A DNA stretch of 64,000 nucleotides from Cyclobacteriaceae bacterium (GTDB lineage: Bacteria; Bacteroidota; Bacteroidia; Cytophagales; Cyclobacteriaceae), in the NCBI GenBank assembly GCA_958296015.1, contig CATQIH010000006.1, forward strand, positions 1-64,000. Reading direction: 5' to 3'. This document shows, piece by piece, positions 55,028 to 63,748 of the stretch. The position numbers were made by a program, and so were the translations under genes. Each line of letters opens with the position of its first letter. The first letter of the stretch is position 1. The notes below the pieces were generated by a model. It was not told where the DNA came from, ran no database searches, and saw only the letters and a program-made list of their open reading frames with translations.

Positions 55028-56395
55028 TTACAGGTCATTAATTTGGTTGGTTAAATCATCTTTTATCCTTGCCCTAATCTTGGCGTAGTTGTCCCAGTAA
55101 TCTATTTTGTAGCTTATCTTCCGTTGGTTATTAGAGTAGCGGCTTGTGATGTATTCCATGGATTGTAACCTGCCAAAAAACCTGCTGCATTGGGCTTTGC
55201 TGATGTTCAGGGCTTGCCGTATTTCTCTTTGTGTAAAGTCCTCCGTTTCGGATTCCCTGGCACTGATGTAGGCTTTCAGCTTCTCAAAGAACTGCCGAAG
55301 GCTCCCGTCCAGTTCATCCACTTTCAGCACGATGCTTTCAAAAAGGATGTCGCAAGCAGTCTGTAAATCGGCTTTCTCTGTAATAACCCTGCCTTGTTTG
55401 TCCCGCTTTCTTTGGTATTGGTTCAGTAGTGTTATTTGCCGTACAAAGCTTTGGTAGAGTTCGTTTAGCCTTCTGATTTTGTGGGCTTCTTCTGGCAGTT
55501 TGATTTTATTGGCAAAGGGGTTGACTACTTCGTAAGGCTGTAAAAGCCGGATGCAGTTCTTTACAAAGCCCTTAACTTTCTCCTGCTCCTGTTTGTCAAT
55601 CAACCCGGCCGATACGTTGTTTTGGTATTGGATAACTTTTAAGGTCTGCTCCCTGCTTTCATCTACTGCAATCAAAAAACTACGGCTGATATTGTCCTCA
55701 TAAGTTTCGCCCCTGGTGGTACAGGACAGCGAAGCGATCGGGCCCCTTACTATTCTTTCGCCCCCGGTGATACTTCCGTTTTTGTCCTTTAAGCTGGTTG
55801 ACGTTCGCAGGATCTCATTGCTCTGCAATTCCCTCACGGCCAGCTGGGCATCTTCTTTCAGCCCGTCCAGGTCCTCAAAACATATCAGCTTGTTTACAAA
55901 AAAATATTTGTCCTGGTTGTAAAAACTGTTATCGGTCACACGGGTGTATTTCTTCACATCTTCACCGGGCATCAACTGGCTGATAATTTTTAAAAGCCTG
56001 GTCTTTCCACTTCCCGAACTGCCTTGTATCAGGGCGTGAAGCGTATCGGGCATTTTGTAAGAGCTTGCGATTACGAACAATAAAATACGATTGGTTTCTT
56101 CACCTACTATCCCGGCTTTCCCTATCAACTGGTTAAACTTCTGTACCAGGTTTTCACCCTTCAAAAACTCAATGCAACGGGTAGCGGATTCAGCAGGGAC
56201 CTGGACTTTGCTTTCCCTTTTGCCCTGCTTTTGGTGTTGCTGCTTGTCTTTGTAGTATTCCAGTAGCTGCACCAGCTGTTCAAGGTCTTGTTCTATCAGG
56301 TCTTTTCTAAGGCCCAGTTTTTCGGCCACTGTCTTACAGGTTTTCTCTACCTGGTTAAACTCGTACAGGTCCAGTTTCAGGGTAATGCTCCTCAT
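55028..56395 (-). CDS. AAA+ ATPase/helicase-like replication protein, unit 2
   Basis: 455 aa. Walker A GSSGSGKTRLLK at about residue 125, Walker B-like LICFEDLDG, sensor-like SLSCTT, and DNISRSFLIAVDES with a candidate arginine finger. The C-terminus is a winged helix (FTQREIRQALNISKAQCSRFFGRLQSMEYI). It overlaps the primase gene by 4 nt (ATGA) and corresponds to the second half of the fused protein in unit 1. Likely opens the origin or drives replication of the excised element. Confidence 0.8.
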   Translation of the reverse strand: MRSITLKLDLYEFNQVEKTCKTVAEKLGLRKDLIEQDLEQLVQLLEYYKDKQQHQKQGKRESKVQVPAESATRCIEFLKGENLVQKFNQLIGKAGIVGEETNRILLFVIASSYKMPDTLHALIQGSSGSGKTRLLKIISQLMPGEDVKKYTRVTDNSFYNQDKYFFVNKLICFEDLDGLKEDAQLAVRELQSNEILRTSTSLKDKNGSITGGERIVRGPIASLSCTTRGETYEDNISRSFLIAVDESREQTLKVIQYQNNVSAGLIDKQEQEKVKGFVKNCIRLLQPYEVVNPFANKIKLPEEAHKIRRLNELYQSFVRQITLLNQYQRKRDKQGRVITEKADLQTACDILFESIVLKVDELDGSLRQFFEKLKAYISARESETEDFTQREIRQALNISKAQCSRFFGRLQSMEYITSRYSNNQRKISYKIDYWDNYAKIRARIKDDLTNQINDL

Positions 56396-57723
56396 TTAGC
56401 AGTAATTTGTAAAGTGATTTTCAGGCTGTCCAGTTGGCCCGTGTTAAAGCCTTTGATTTGGTAGTTCGCTTCGTTGCCCCTGTATTTCAGGTTGTAAGGA
56501 TTGTTGGTGTCCAGTCCTGTTGTTTGAGCTTCTTCTTTAGGTTCTCCCGTGGGTTTGGCTTCTTGTGGTAACTCTATTTCTTCATTTCTCTGTGAGACTG
56601 ATTCAGTAGAAAATAAAAAGCTGTATTCCTTCCGGGTTTCAATTAGATGGGTCAGGATGTCCGGGCTGTGGCCGTGCAAAAGGCTGTTTACATCTTCATT
56701 CTCCGGGACTTGTACATTTGATATAATTACGTTCGGATAATCCGCTTTGAGCATCGGGGCGTATTTTTCTACTGCTTTGGTTCCTGCCTGGTCCCCATTC
56801 AAAAAGAAGATGATTTCCTCTAATGCTGTGATTTCTGTTATCGCTTTGTTGTGCTCCTCTGTTAGCCCGTTGGTTCCGTAAAGGGATAGGATTTCGTAAC
56901 TGTCTTTGATTTTTTCCTGTTCTAATAGTGTGGCTGCATCAATGATGCTTTCAGTCAATATCAGGCGTTTGGTCTCTTTAGATGGGTATTTCGGGTAAAG
57001 TCCTTGACGGTCTTTTAAATAAAAGTGCCGCTGGTGCTTGTCGTCCAATGTGCTGCGGAAGTACAGGCCCACGATCTGGTTTTGTGCATTTCGTAAGGCA
57101 AAGACGATGCACCACTTGCCAAAAGGTTTATAGGCTGGATTGCCCGTCCTGCTTTTGGCTTCCAGGTCCAGCAGCAAACCGTATTGTACACAGCTTTCAA
57201 TCAGGTAAGCGTCTTTGCGCTCTCCGTGGTGGAACTGCCCGGAGTTGTAGCCTACTTCGGTTTTGTTGTAGTCCAAGCCCCTTTGCTGTAAATATTCCTG
57301 TGCCGGCTTTGAGTTATGGACACCGTTTTTGAAGTAGGTAAAGATTTTAGTCAGCACGGCTATTCTTGGTAGTTCGGTCGTGGGCTTCTGGTTCCTGGCT
57401 GCGCCGACGGAGTGCTGCTCAGTGATCATCTGCCCTGCCTTTAAAATCGCTTCGTGTTTGGTGCAGCCTTCTTTGTTCCCCGCGATTCCGCGGGATGTCT
57501 GTTCCATCCACATAATAAAGTCTATCACATCCAGGCTTTTGCCATGGGTGGGACAGTTAGCCGAAAAGCAGTAAGCCGTATGCGTCTTGTAATAGATTTG
57601 CATACTGGGTGTCTTGTCATCATGAAAAGGACAGCACAGCCGTAGTTGCTTATCAGGCTTCAGGTGATAATAATGCAGCACCTGGGCAAGGGTGAGCCGG
57701 GCTTTGATCTCTGATATTTCCAT
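56392..57723 (-). CDS. CHC2/toprim primase, unit 2
   Basis: 443 aa. The zinc finger has CCPFHDDKTPSMQIYYK and AYCFSANCPTHG (residues about 27-60), as in DnaG-type primases. The toprim part has KRLILTESIIDAATLL and IIFFLNGDQAG (about 240-320). A C-terminal linker ends with LDSLKITLQ. It begins at the divergent promoter facing the XRE gene at 57893. Synthesises RNA primers for element replication (family knowledge). Confidence 0.85.
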   Translation of the reverse strand: MEISEIKARLTLAQVLHYYHLKPDKQLRLCCPFHDDKTPSMQIYYKTHTAYCFSANCPTHGKSLDVIDFIMWMEQTSRGIAGNKEGCTKHEAILKAGQMITEQHSVGAARNQKPTTELPRIAVLTKIFTYFKNGVHNSKPAQEYLQQRGLDYNKTEVGYNSGQFHHGERKDAYLIESCVQYGLLLDLEAKSRTGNPAYKPFGKWCIVFALRNAQNQIVGLYFRSTLDDKHQRHFYLKDRQGLYPKYPSKETKRLILTESIIDAATLLEQEKIKDSYEILSLYGTNGLTEEHNKAITEITALEEIIFFLNGDQAGTKAVEKYAPMLKADYPNVIISNVQVPENEDVNSLLHGHSPDILTHLIETRKEYSFLFSTESVSQRNEEIELPQEAKPTGEPKEEAQTTGLDTNNPYNLKYRGNEANYQIKGFNTGQLDSLKITLQITAK

Positions 57724-57833
57724 TAGCTATTTACTTTGTTGAAAAAACTTTTTAGACCGTATTCGGGTCAAAAGTACTTTATTAAAGCTATAACACAAAA
57801 CTTTTACAACTTTTTTAGCTCATATAAGGTTCT

Positions 57834-57841
57834 TATATTTG
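57834..57841 (+). promoter_or_regulatory. Candidate -7 element of the unit 2 regulator
   Basis: TATATTTG, 52 nt before the ATG at 57893. Nearby AGCTAT half-sites (57724, 57786 and 57882 areas) may be operator elements. Confidence 0.45.
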
Positions 57842-57892
57842 TGCTATTCAAGTAAATCAAGGGTTTTATAGCCCGTTTAAGAGCTATTCACT

Positions 57893-58237
57893 ATGAACAC
57901 TTTTGGTAAAAAAATAGCGGCATTAAGAAAAGACCGGAAAATGAGCCAGGGGGATTTGGCCAAAATGCTCAACACTTCTGTTTCAGTAATTGGCAGATAT
58001 GAAAGGGATGAGATGAAGCCTTCCATTGAGGTCGCCCAAAAAATTGCGGGACTCCTGAATACTACCGTCGGCTATCTGCTCGGGGAAAGCGAAGATTCCG
58101 AACTCTTTAAAGACCCCACTATGCTTAACAGGTTTAAACAACTCAATAACCTGCCCGTAAAGGATAAGGATTATATCCTGTATACTTTGGACAACCTACT
58201 GCAAAACTTTAAAGCTAAACAGGCTTACGCATCTTAA
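57893..58237 (+). CDS. XRE-family regulator of unit 2
   Basis: 114 aa, cI-like: MNTFGKKIAALRKDRKMSQGDLAKMLNTSVSVIGRYERDEMKPSIEVAQKIAGLLNTTVGYLLG, then a short C-terminal helix pair. It diverges from the primase gene by 169 nt. It is followed on the same strand, after 11 nt, by a toxin-antitoxin pair, so it may control both directions. It is a different subfamily from the unit 1 regulator. Confidence 0.8.
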   Translation: MNTFGKKIAALRKDRKMSQGDLAKMLNTSVSVIGRYERDEMKPSIEVAQKIAGLLNTTVGYLLGESEDSELFKDPTMLNRFKQLNNLPVKDKDYILYTLDNLLQNFKAKQAYAS

Positions 58238-58248
58238 ACCCAACCATC

Positions 58249-58482
58249 ATGAACTTGCAATTTATTTCCGATAGCACAGGCAAAGCCACCGGGGTTTATA
58301 TCCCCATCAATGAATGGAAGAAACTCAAAAAACAGTATAAGGAGCTAGAAGCCCTCGAATATCAAGAACCTACCAAAGAACAGATTTTGCAGGAACTCAA
58401 ACAGGCCGTCAATGAACTAAAATTAGTGGAACAGGGCAAACTTAAAGCTCGTCCTGTAAAAGAGCTTTTGGATGAGCTATAA
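58249..58482 (+). CDS. Antitoxin of a RelE/ParE-type pair
   Basis: 77 aa. N-terminal beta-strand (MNLQFISDSTGKATGVYIPINEWKKLKKQ, Phd/YefM-like) and a long charged helix. It overlaps the downstream toxin by 11 nt, the normal antitoxin-first order. It should bind and silence the toxin at 58472. Confidence 0.7.
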   Translation: MNLQFISDSTGKATGVYIPINEWKKLKKQYKELEALEYQEPTKEQILQELKQAVNELKLVEQGKLKARPVKELLDEL

Positions 58483-58798
58483 TATTTCCTCCATACCCCT
58501 TTTTGACAGGCAAGCTAAGCGCCTGGCTAAAAAATATCCTTCATTGAAAAAAGACCTGGCCGGGCTTACCGAAAAGCTTATCGATGAACCCCAGCAGGGA
58601 ACCGCTCTTGGCAACAGTTTCTATAAAATACGCCTGGCCATTGCTTCCAAAGGGAAAGGTAAATCAGGTGGAGCAAGAGTTGTTACTTATGTAAAGGTTA
58701 CCCGCAATACCGTTTATCTTGCTTCCATCTTTGACAAGTCGGAAAAAAGTACCATCTCTGATAAAGAACTGGAACAGATTTTTAATTTGATCCCGTAA
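58472..58798 (+). CDS. RelE/ParE-family toxin
   Basis: 108 aa: SIPLFDRQAKRLAKKYPSLKKDLAGLTEKLIDEPQQGTALGNSFYKIRLAIASKGKGKSGGARVVTYVKV and VYLASIFDKSEKSTISDKELEQI. This is the RelE-like fold with basic residues around the expected active site. It either cuts mRNA or inhibits gyrase; the sequence does not decide. It is absent from units 1 and 3, which use HigBA. Confidence 0.75.
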   Translation: MSYNISSIPLFDRQAKRLAKKYPSLKKDLAGLTEKLIDEPQQGTALGNSFYKIRLAIASKGKGKSGGARVVTYVKVTRNTVYLASIFDKSEKSTISDKELEQIFNLIP

Positions 58799-58799
58799 A

Positions 58800-58825
58800 A
58801 AAGCCCTGCATTACTGCCGGGCTTT
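58800..58825. terminator. Bidirectional terminator between units 2 and 3
   Basis: AAAGCCC and GGGCTTT with A- and T-rich flanks. It resembles the terminator at 50977-51004, also at a unit border. Confidence 0.6.
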
Positions 58826-58828
58826 GAT

Positions 58829-59446
58829 TTATGCAAAATAAAAAAAATTTATAAGCAGTTTTCCATTTTCCTTCCATTTTACCCAACCATATTCCCAATC
58901 ACCTTCTGTGCCCCATTTTACTTGCAACCATTCTCCTTTTATCTGATTGGGATGATAAAACTCGTCTGGATCGTAATATATCTTATCTGATTCATCAGAA
59001 GGCTTGTCTCGTAAAGGGTTTATGCTTTCCTTAAAGCCAATTGCAAATAGACTTAAAATATGTTCTTCCCATGACTGAAACTTAACTCCCCGTTCATCTA
59101 GCGGGATGAATCCTAACTCATTGTTTTCAAGCTTAACTTTGTAAAAAGATTTATCTTTAGACAAGCATCTTAAAGAAAGTTCCTGGTTCTCATCTGTGAT
59201 TATAATTTCTTTGAGCAATCCTTGATTATTATCAAATATATGGATTGTATCCCCAAATTGGTAATTCTCACTTGTTACAATAATTCCAATTGCCCCTTCT
59301 ATAGTTTCGTTATTGCTTACTTTAGCTATTTTATTATCTGCTATTAAACTTTCAGCATCTCTGCCATCCTGAATGTCTGTCTTTTGAGAACTGCTCTGAC
59401 AGCCTATTGCTAATATCAGCATAAATAAATTCAAAAAATATTTCAT
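58829..59446 (-). CDS. Unit 3 candidate immunity lipoprotein with SH3-like end
   Basis: 205 aa. A lipoprotein signal (MKYFLNLFMLILAIGC, Cys at 16) is followed by an extended region and a C-terminal SH3-like stretch (GEWLQVKWGTEGDWEYGWVKWKENGKLLI). Located immediately after the unit 3 tip on the same strand. A periplasmic lipoprotein fits protection against a peptidoglycan-degrading toxin. The family is not recognised. Confidence 0.65.
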   Translation of the reverse strand: MKYFLNLFMLILAIGCQSSSQKTDIQDGRDAESLIADNKIAKVSNNETIEGAIGIIVTSENYQFGDTIHIFDNNQGLLKEIIITDENQELSLRCLSKDKSFYKVKLENNELGFIPLDERGVKFQSWEEHILSLFAIGFKESINPLRDKPSDESDKIYYDPDEFYHPNQIKGEWLQVKWGTEGDWEYGWVKWKENGKLLINFFYFA

Positions 59447-59448
59447 GT

Positions 59449-60372
59449 CTATCTTCCAAATAAGTTAAAGTTGAGTCCATTGCCTGTCTGTCTTGTCGGT
59501 GCAGTAGATACATATTTCCAATTGAGACTTTTGTGCTGTAGTCCTAAATGTCCGTGATCATTATGACCTCCAACTTTCGTTACTCCCGTTAGGCTACCAC
59601 TTGTTCCTTGATAATTTTTGGTAAAGCCAAAAGTAGCTGCTGCATCATAAACCCTCTGATTATTAAGAGAACTGAAAGAATTACTATTAAAAGCATTTGA
59701 ACTTTGGAAGCTCACACCATCAGTATTCAAGTACCTAAAATCAACATCTTGTCCGCTTCGTTTTCCAAGATGTCCGTGACCAGCATGATGCTCAAACCCT
59801 GGTTGCCAAGGATCACTTCCATTAGAAGATGACATATCTCCTAAGCCAATGTTGAAACCATAATCGGCATTTAATTTATTAACCAACCCAAATAAAGCTG
59901 CTGCGGTTTCAGGCTGTAAATAATGATCTCCTTGGCCAACCGTTTCCGCAGGTGATGTTGAGATCCCGCCAGCATCAGAAGTTCCATATTGACTGAAACC
60001 TGTTCCGCTTGCAGGAAACTGTACTAATCCCGCATTGTTTTTATTTAATAGACCTGCTAAACGATAGCCTGTCTCACTATTATTATCCTGAACATAAAAT
60101 CTATCGAAATTGTCATTGGTCTCAACTGTCTGTAGCGAACCGTCATTGTTTACATAGTGGTCATCTGGCGGAACGGGTGCTCTACCATCAGGATCAATCA
60201 AACGAATAGGATTACCTAAGACAAAATTATACGGACTCCATGATGGAAATTCACTTGCCAGCGGGTCAGTACTTAGGAACCTCTGTACGCTTTTTTTGTC
60301 CGGTTCTTCGGCTCTATACACCACTTTCATCGGTGGTTCAGTTGTTTGATATGTCAGTTTCAAGCATCCCAT
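59449..60372 (-). CDS. Unit 3 RHS-core tip with peptidoglycan-peptidase-like domain
   Basis: 307 aa. MGCLKLTY start, RHS core end RFLSTDPLASEFPSWSPYNFVLGNPIRLIDPDGR, then a new C-terminal domain. The motifs HHAGHGHLGKRSGQDVDFRYL and GGHNDHGHLGL fit a zinc site of M15/M74-type D,D-peptidases (His ... Asp ... His-x-His). It could cut peptidoglycan cross-links or stems in the periplasm. The first 38 codons are identical to unit 2, after which the sequence changes completely. Confidence 0.7.
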   Translation of the reverse strand: MGCLKLTYQTTEPPMKVVYRAEEPDKKSVQRFLSTDPLASEFPSWSPYNFVLGNPIRLIDPDGRAPVPPDDHYVNNDGSLQTVETNDNFDRFYVQDNNSETGYRLAGLLNKNNAGLVQFPASGTGFSQYGTSDAGGISTSPAETVGQGDHYLQPETAAALFGLVNKLNADYGFNIGLGDMSSSNGSDPWQPGFEHHAGHGHLGKRSGQDVDFRYLNTDGVSFQSSNAFNSNSFSSLNNQRVYDAAATFGFTKNYQGTSGSLTGVTKVGGHNDHGHLGLQHKSLNWKYVSTAPTRQTGNGLNFNLFGR

Positions 60373-60939
60373 CAGCGGCTTAAGTTACTGGTTTTTTCTT
60401 TTCATTTGAAGGTTTTTTCATTTGAAAAAAAGAAGCGCATTTCTGGGTAGGTATTTAAAACAGACATTTTGTATACCTGGTTTTTGGCTAAAGTGTCTAC
60501 AAAAAGCATCCTGTATAAAGCACTTGCCGAGGTTATCAAAAGCCCTTTTACTGCTTTTTATCGTTTACTACTGCTTTTAGTCAGGGCTTTTGATGTTCTC
60601 GGCAAGTCAGCAACCGAAGGGCGGTAGCAGGCAATAGGTTTTCTAACTTCAAAGTACCTTCGTGATCTGGTGCGGTTAGGTGGGTGGGCTACGCGCCCCG
60701 GGATAAAGCAAGTTTACTTTAGGCGGCAACGCCTTTTTCGCGAAGCCGCCCGCGAGTGTGAGAGAAGCCAGCCAGGAAGGAGCACCCGTGAGGGTAGCGG
60801 CCTGGCTGTGTCTGAACGAACCCGCAGGCGAGCACAACGTGGGCAGTGGCTGGGCTGGCATACCGCTGTCTTTTAGTTTTTCAATGCCAGCACAGAGACA
60901 ACTGCCGCAAGCGAGCAGCACAGGCCGGGCAAGAGTAGT
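60373..60939. other. Unit 3 structured non-coding region
   Basis: Copy of the unit 2 region; the long hairpin falls at 60522-60607. Confidence 0.6.
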
Positions 60940-60986
60940 AAAAAGCAAGGCCGTAGCGTAGCGAGCTTGTATAGCCTTGCTTTTTT
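60940..60986 (-). terminator. Terminator, copy of 52899-52945
   Basis: Same stem, AAAAAGCAAGGC/GCCTTGCTTTTTT. Confidence 0.6.
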
Positions 60987-61123
60987 ACGGAGCGAAGAAC
61001 CGGACGAGCAGCGCAGACGCACCGCTAAACCTGCGCGTCGGGATGCGTGATAGCTTTGTGGGTTGATTGAGCGTCGAGGGGGCGGATTCGTGGGAGGGGT
61101 TTGCGGGAGCTTGCGGCGGTGGC

Positions 61124-61426
61124 CTATAAATCTATACTGATACGGAGCTTTCCGCCTAAGCCTTCTTCCACAATCTTGCGTAGCGTGGATAAGCGGATAT
61201 CGCCCGATGCGTTCTCAACCCGGGAGATGTAACTACGTTTGGTCGAGAGCTTGTCCGCCAACTCTTTTTGGGTCATGTGTGCCTGTTTGCGGGCATCTTT
61301 GACCATCTCGGCAATCATGTACGCTTCGGCTCTTTCTTCAAAGGCAGTGCGTTCTACCGTACCGGGTTTACCGTACTTCTCATCGAAGTGCTCACCGATA
61401 GTTCTAGGATGTTCCTTTTTCTTCAT
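61124..61426 (-). CDS. higA: HigA-like antitoxin, unit 3
   Basis: 100 aa, identical in sequence to the unit 1 HigA at 43528. Overlaps the HigB end by 23 nt. Same expected function; the two copies could cross-neutralise each other's toxin. Confidence 0.85.
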   Translation of the reverse strand: MKKKEHPRTIGEHFDEKYGKPGTVERTAFEERAEAYMIAEMVKDARKQAHMTQKELADKLSTKRSYISRVENASGDIRLSTLRKIVEEGLGGKLRISIDL

Positions 61427-61739
61427 AGTATGCTGCTCTTAGCGTTTTAGCTCGTTCTAGTTCCTTTTTTGGTGTCTTCTGACTCTTCTTCTGAAAGCCA
61501 TGTAGTAAGATCACCAAACTACCGTCATCAAAAAAACTAAAGATACGGTAGATGTTGCTGCCCTGTTTGATCCGCACTTCGTACAGGCCGTCTCCCAGGT
61601 GCTTTAAAAACTTTTCCGGTACTCGGTCTACACTGCGGATGATTTGCAATACGTAGTCTATCTTCTCCCGGACTTTCTCGGTTTGCGCTTCGTAGAACTG
61701 CCAGTAGTAATCTCTAAACGGTACAACTTCTCTTTTCAT
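61404..61739 (-). CDS. higB: HigB-like toxin, unit 3
   Basis: 111 aa from the ATG at 61739, identical to unit 1 HigB at 43808. See that entry for motifs. Confidence 0.85.
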   Translation of the reverse strand: MKREVVPFRDYYWQFYEAQTEKVREKIDYVLQIIRSVDRVPEKFLKHLGDGLYEVRIKQGSNIYRIFSFFDDGSLVILLHGFQKKSQKTPKKELERAKTLRAAYYEEKGTS

Positions 61740-61776
61740 AGTATACTGCAAAGGTAACTGATAAGTTACTTTTTTC

Positions 61777-62681
61777 TCATCCCAACGGATGATATTTATG
61801 GATGGCGGCTTTGAGTTCTTCCAAACCGGTTTGGCGGTACTCTTCTACGCTGCTCACGCGTTTGTGACCGGTAAACGCCTGGATCACCCGCAGGTCTTGT
61901 CCGGACTTCAATAGGTGGGCAATCACGCTTTGGCGGATCTTCTGCGGGCTGATCTTCTGCCCGTGGGAGAGCGGGGCCTTGAACATGCTGCTGATACTAT
62001 TGGCGTTCATCTGCCGACCTCTGACCGATAGAATAAGGGTGTCATAGTCTGCGGCCGGGGCCGATGATTGTTCTTCCACAGCAGCGGGCGGATGCGCTGC
62101 AAGTAGTCGTTGAAGAGCATGATCTGTTCGGGCTTCAACGGCAGGGTTCTTTGCATCGTCTTGGGACTTCCGGCCAGGTGCAGCGTGGCTTTCTTGAGGT
62201 CAACATCAGCTACTTTCAAGTGGATAATCTCAAAGACGGTCACCGCCTGGCAGACCAGTAAACTCAATATGATCTTGTCGCGGTTGCGCGTCAGGGGCAA
62301 ACTGGCCCGGTGGGTATCGAGTAGTTCGGTGAGTTCTTCTTTGCTATACAGCGTTCCTACCGGAATAGCCTTGTTGATCTTGTCTTTTAGGAACAAGTCC
62401 CGGCAGGGATGATCGTTTCGCTCTCCGGTGTCCACGAGCCACTGATAATACATTTTGATCGCGTAGAGGTGGTTCCGCAGGGTCTTGGGGTGCATCGGAC
62501 GCTTTCGCAACATGCCTAAGTATGCTACCACTTCGGGATAAGTGGCTTTCCGGGCCGCGGCTTCAGTAGTGTAGTTGAGGTACTGATTGATGGTACGAAG
62601 ATAGCCGTTCAGTGCTCTTGGGCTGTGACCTTCCAGGATATGTTCGGCTAGCGTAGGTTGGGTAACTTTAGGTGGTTTCAT
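61777..62681 (-). pseudogene. Unit 3 second tyrosine recombinase, same frameshift
   Basis: Identical to the unit 1 copy (44181-45085), including the frame change near RPLLW and the missing first Arg. The shared defect shows that it existed before the duplication, or that the site is a programmed frameshift. Confidence 0.75.
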
Positions 62682-63607
62682 GAGAGTAAGGCTTTGAGTT
62701 GTGCTTGGTTGACTCTGGTGTAGACTTCGGTAGTTTCCAGGTGACTGTGATCCAGAAAGTTTCTCACCTGTTCCAGGGGTAAGCCTTGTTCGAGCAGGTG
62801 CGTGGCAATGCTGTGACGCAGGTTGTGCAGGGCGATATTCTTACTGATGATTGCCTCGTCGCCGGTGCGTTTCACGAGGGCTTGCAAGAGCTTGCGAGCG
62901 GTGTAGTGGCGCAGTCGCTTGCCTTTGATGTTGAGCAGTAGGGCTAGTTCCGCTTCGTCTTTGATATATAAGTCTCGTTCGTTACTGATGTAGTCTTTGA
63001 TATCCTGCTGCACCCGGTGGCTCATTGGTACCACTCTTCGCTTGTTCCCCTTGCCCTGGGGCACCGTCAGGATACCATCTCTAAGATTCAGGTCGTTCAG
63101 GTTGACCGAAGAGAGTTCCATTGCCCGAAGGCCACAGCCGTAGGAGAGACTCAGGATCACCCGCTCCTGCAAGGTCTCGCTCGTGCGGTAGAGCTGCTGC
63201 ACCTGGGTAATAGTCAATATCGTTCGTGGCTCAGACTTAGCTTTGGTAAACCGGAAGCGCAGCGTACTCATGGGGTTGGTGATCAGCACTCCGCTTTCCT
63301 GCAACCAGGCAAAGAACGCCCGCACGTTGTGCATATGGTGATGAATCGTACTCTCATGCAGTACGCCCACCTGTTTCTTATGCGGCCGGTGGCGCAGGTG
63401 CTCATGGTAGGCTTTGATATGGACAGGCTCAACGCCCGTCAGTTCCTGGATGCCTTCGCTTTCCAACCAGGTGAGTAGTTCCAACACGTTGGCGTACTTG
63501 ATCTCCTGGCCGTTCTCACTGTAGCCCAGGATGCGGACGTGCTGCCGGTAGTCGGAGAGGATGGTTTTGTATTGCTTGTTTTTGAGTTTAATGACCCGCT
63601 TTTTCAT
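62678..63607 (-). CDS. Unit 3 first tyrosine recombinase
   Basis: 309 aa from the ATG at 63607, matching the unit 1 copy except for Gly to Asp in the conserved LGHS motif (FLDHSHLETTEVYTRV). All catalytic residues (Arg, Lys, HNLRH, His, Tyr) remain, but this Gly lies next to a catalytic His and the change may lower activity. Confidence 0.85.
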   Translation of the reverse strand: MKKRVIKLKNKQYKTILSDYRQHVRILGYSENGQEIKYANVLELLTWLESEGIQELTGVEPVHIKAYHEHLRHRPHKKQVGVLHESTIHHHMHNVRAFFAWLQESGVLITNPMSTLRFRFTKAKSEPRTILTITQVQQLYRTSETLQERVILSLSYGCGLRAMELSSVNLNDLNLRDGILTVPQGKGNKRRVVPMSHRVQQDIKDYISNERDLYIKDEAELALLLNIKGKRLRHYTARKLLQALVKRTGDEAIISKNIALHNLRHSIATHLLEQGLPLEQVRNFLDHSHLETTEVYTRVNQAQLKALLS

Positions 63608-63664
63608 GGCTACGATGGTTTCTATTCCTATGATGGTTTTAATGCGCTCTCTATACTCTTTCTC

Positions 63665-63748
63665 TTGGTCGGTGGTCGCTACTGGGTAAGTAGCTGATAG
63701 CAAGCTTGTTGACCGACCATTGTAGCGACCACTTAGGATTGGTCGGTA
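63665..63748. repeat. GGTCG/CGACC cluster, unit 3 copy
   Basis: Copy of 46069-46152. Confidence 0.5.

Larger units (their letters stand above)
60258..61036. repeat. Repeat A, copy 2 (matches 52217-52995)
   Basis: See repeat A copy 1. After CCGCTAAACCTGCGC the sequence changes to that of unit 1 (repeat B). Confidence 0.9.
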
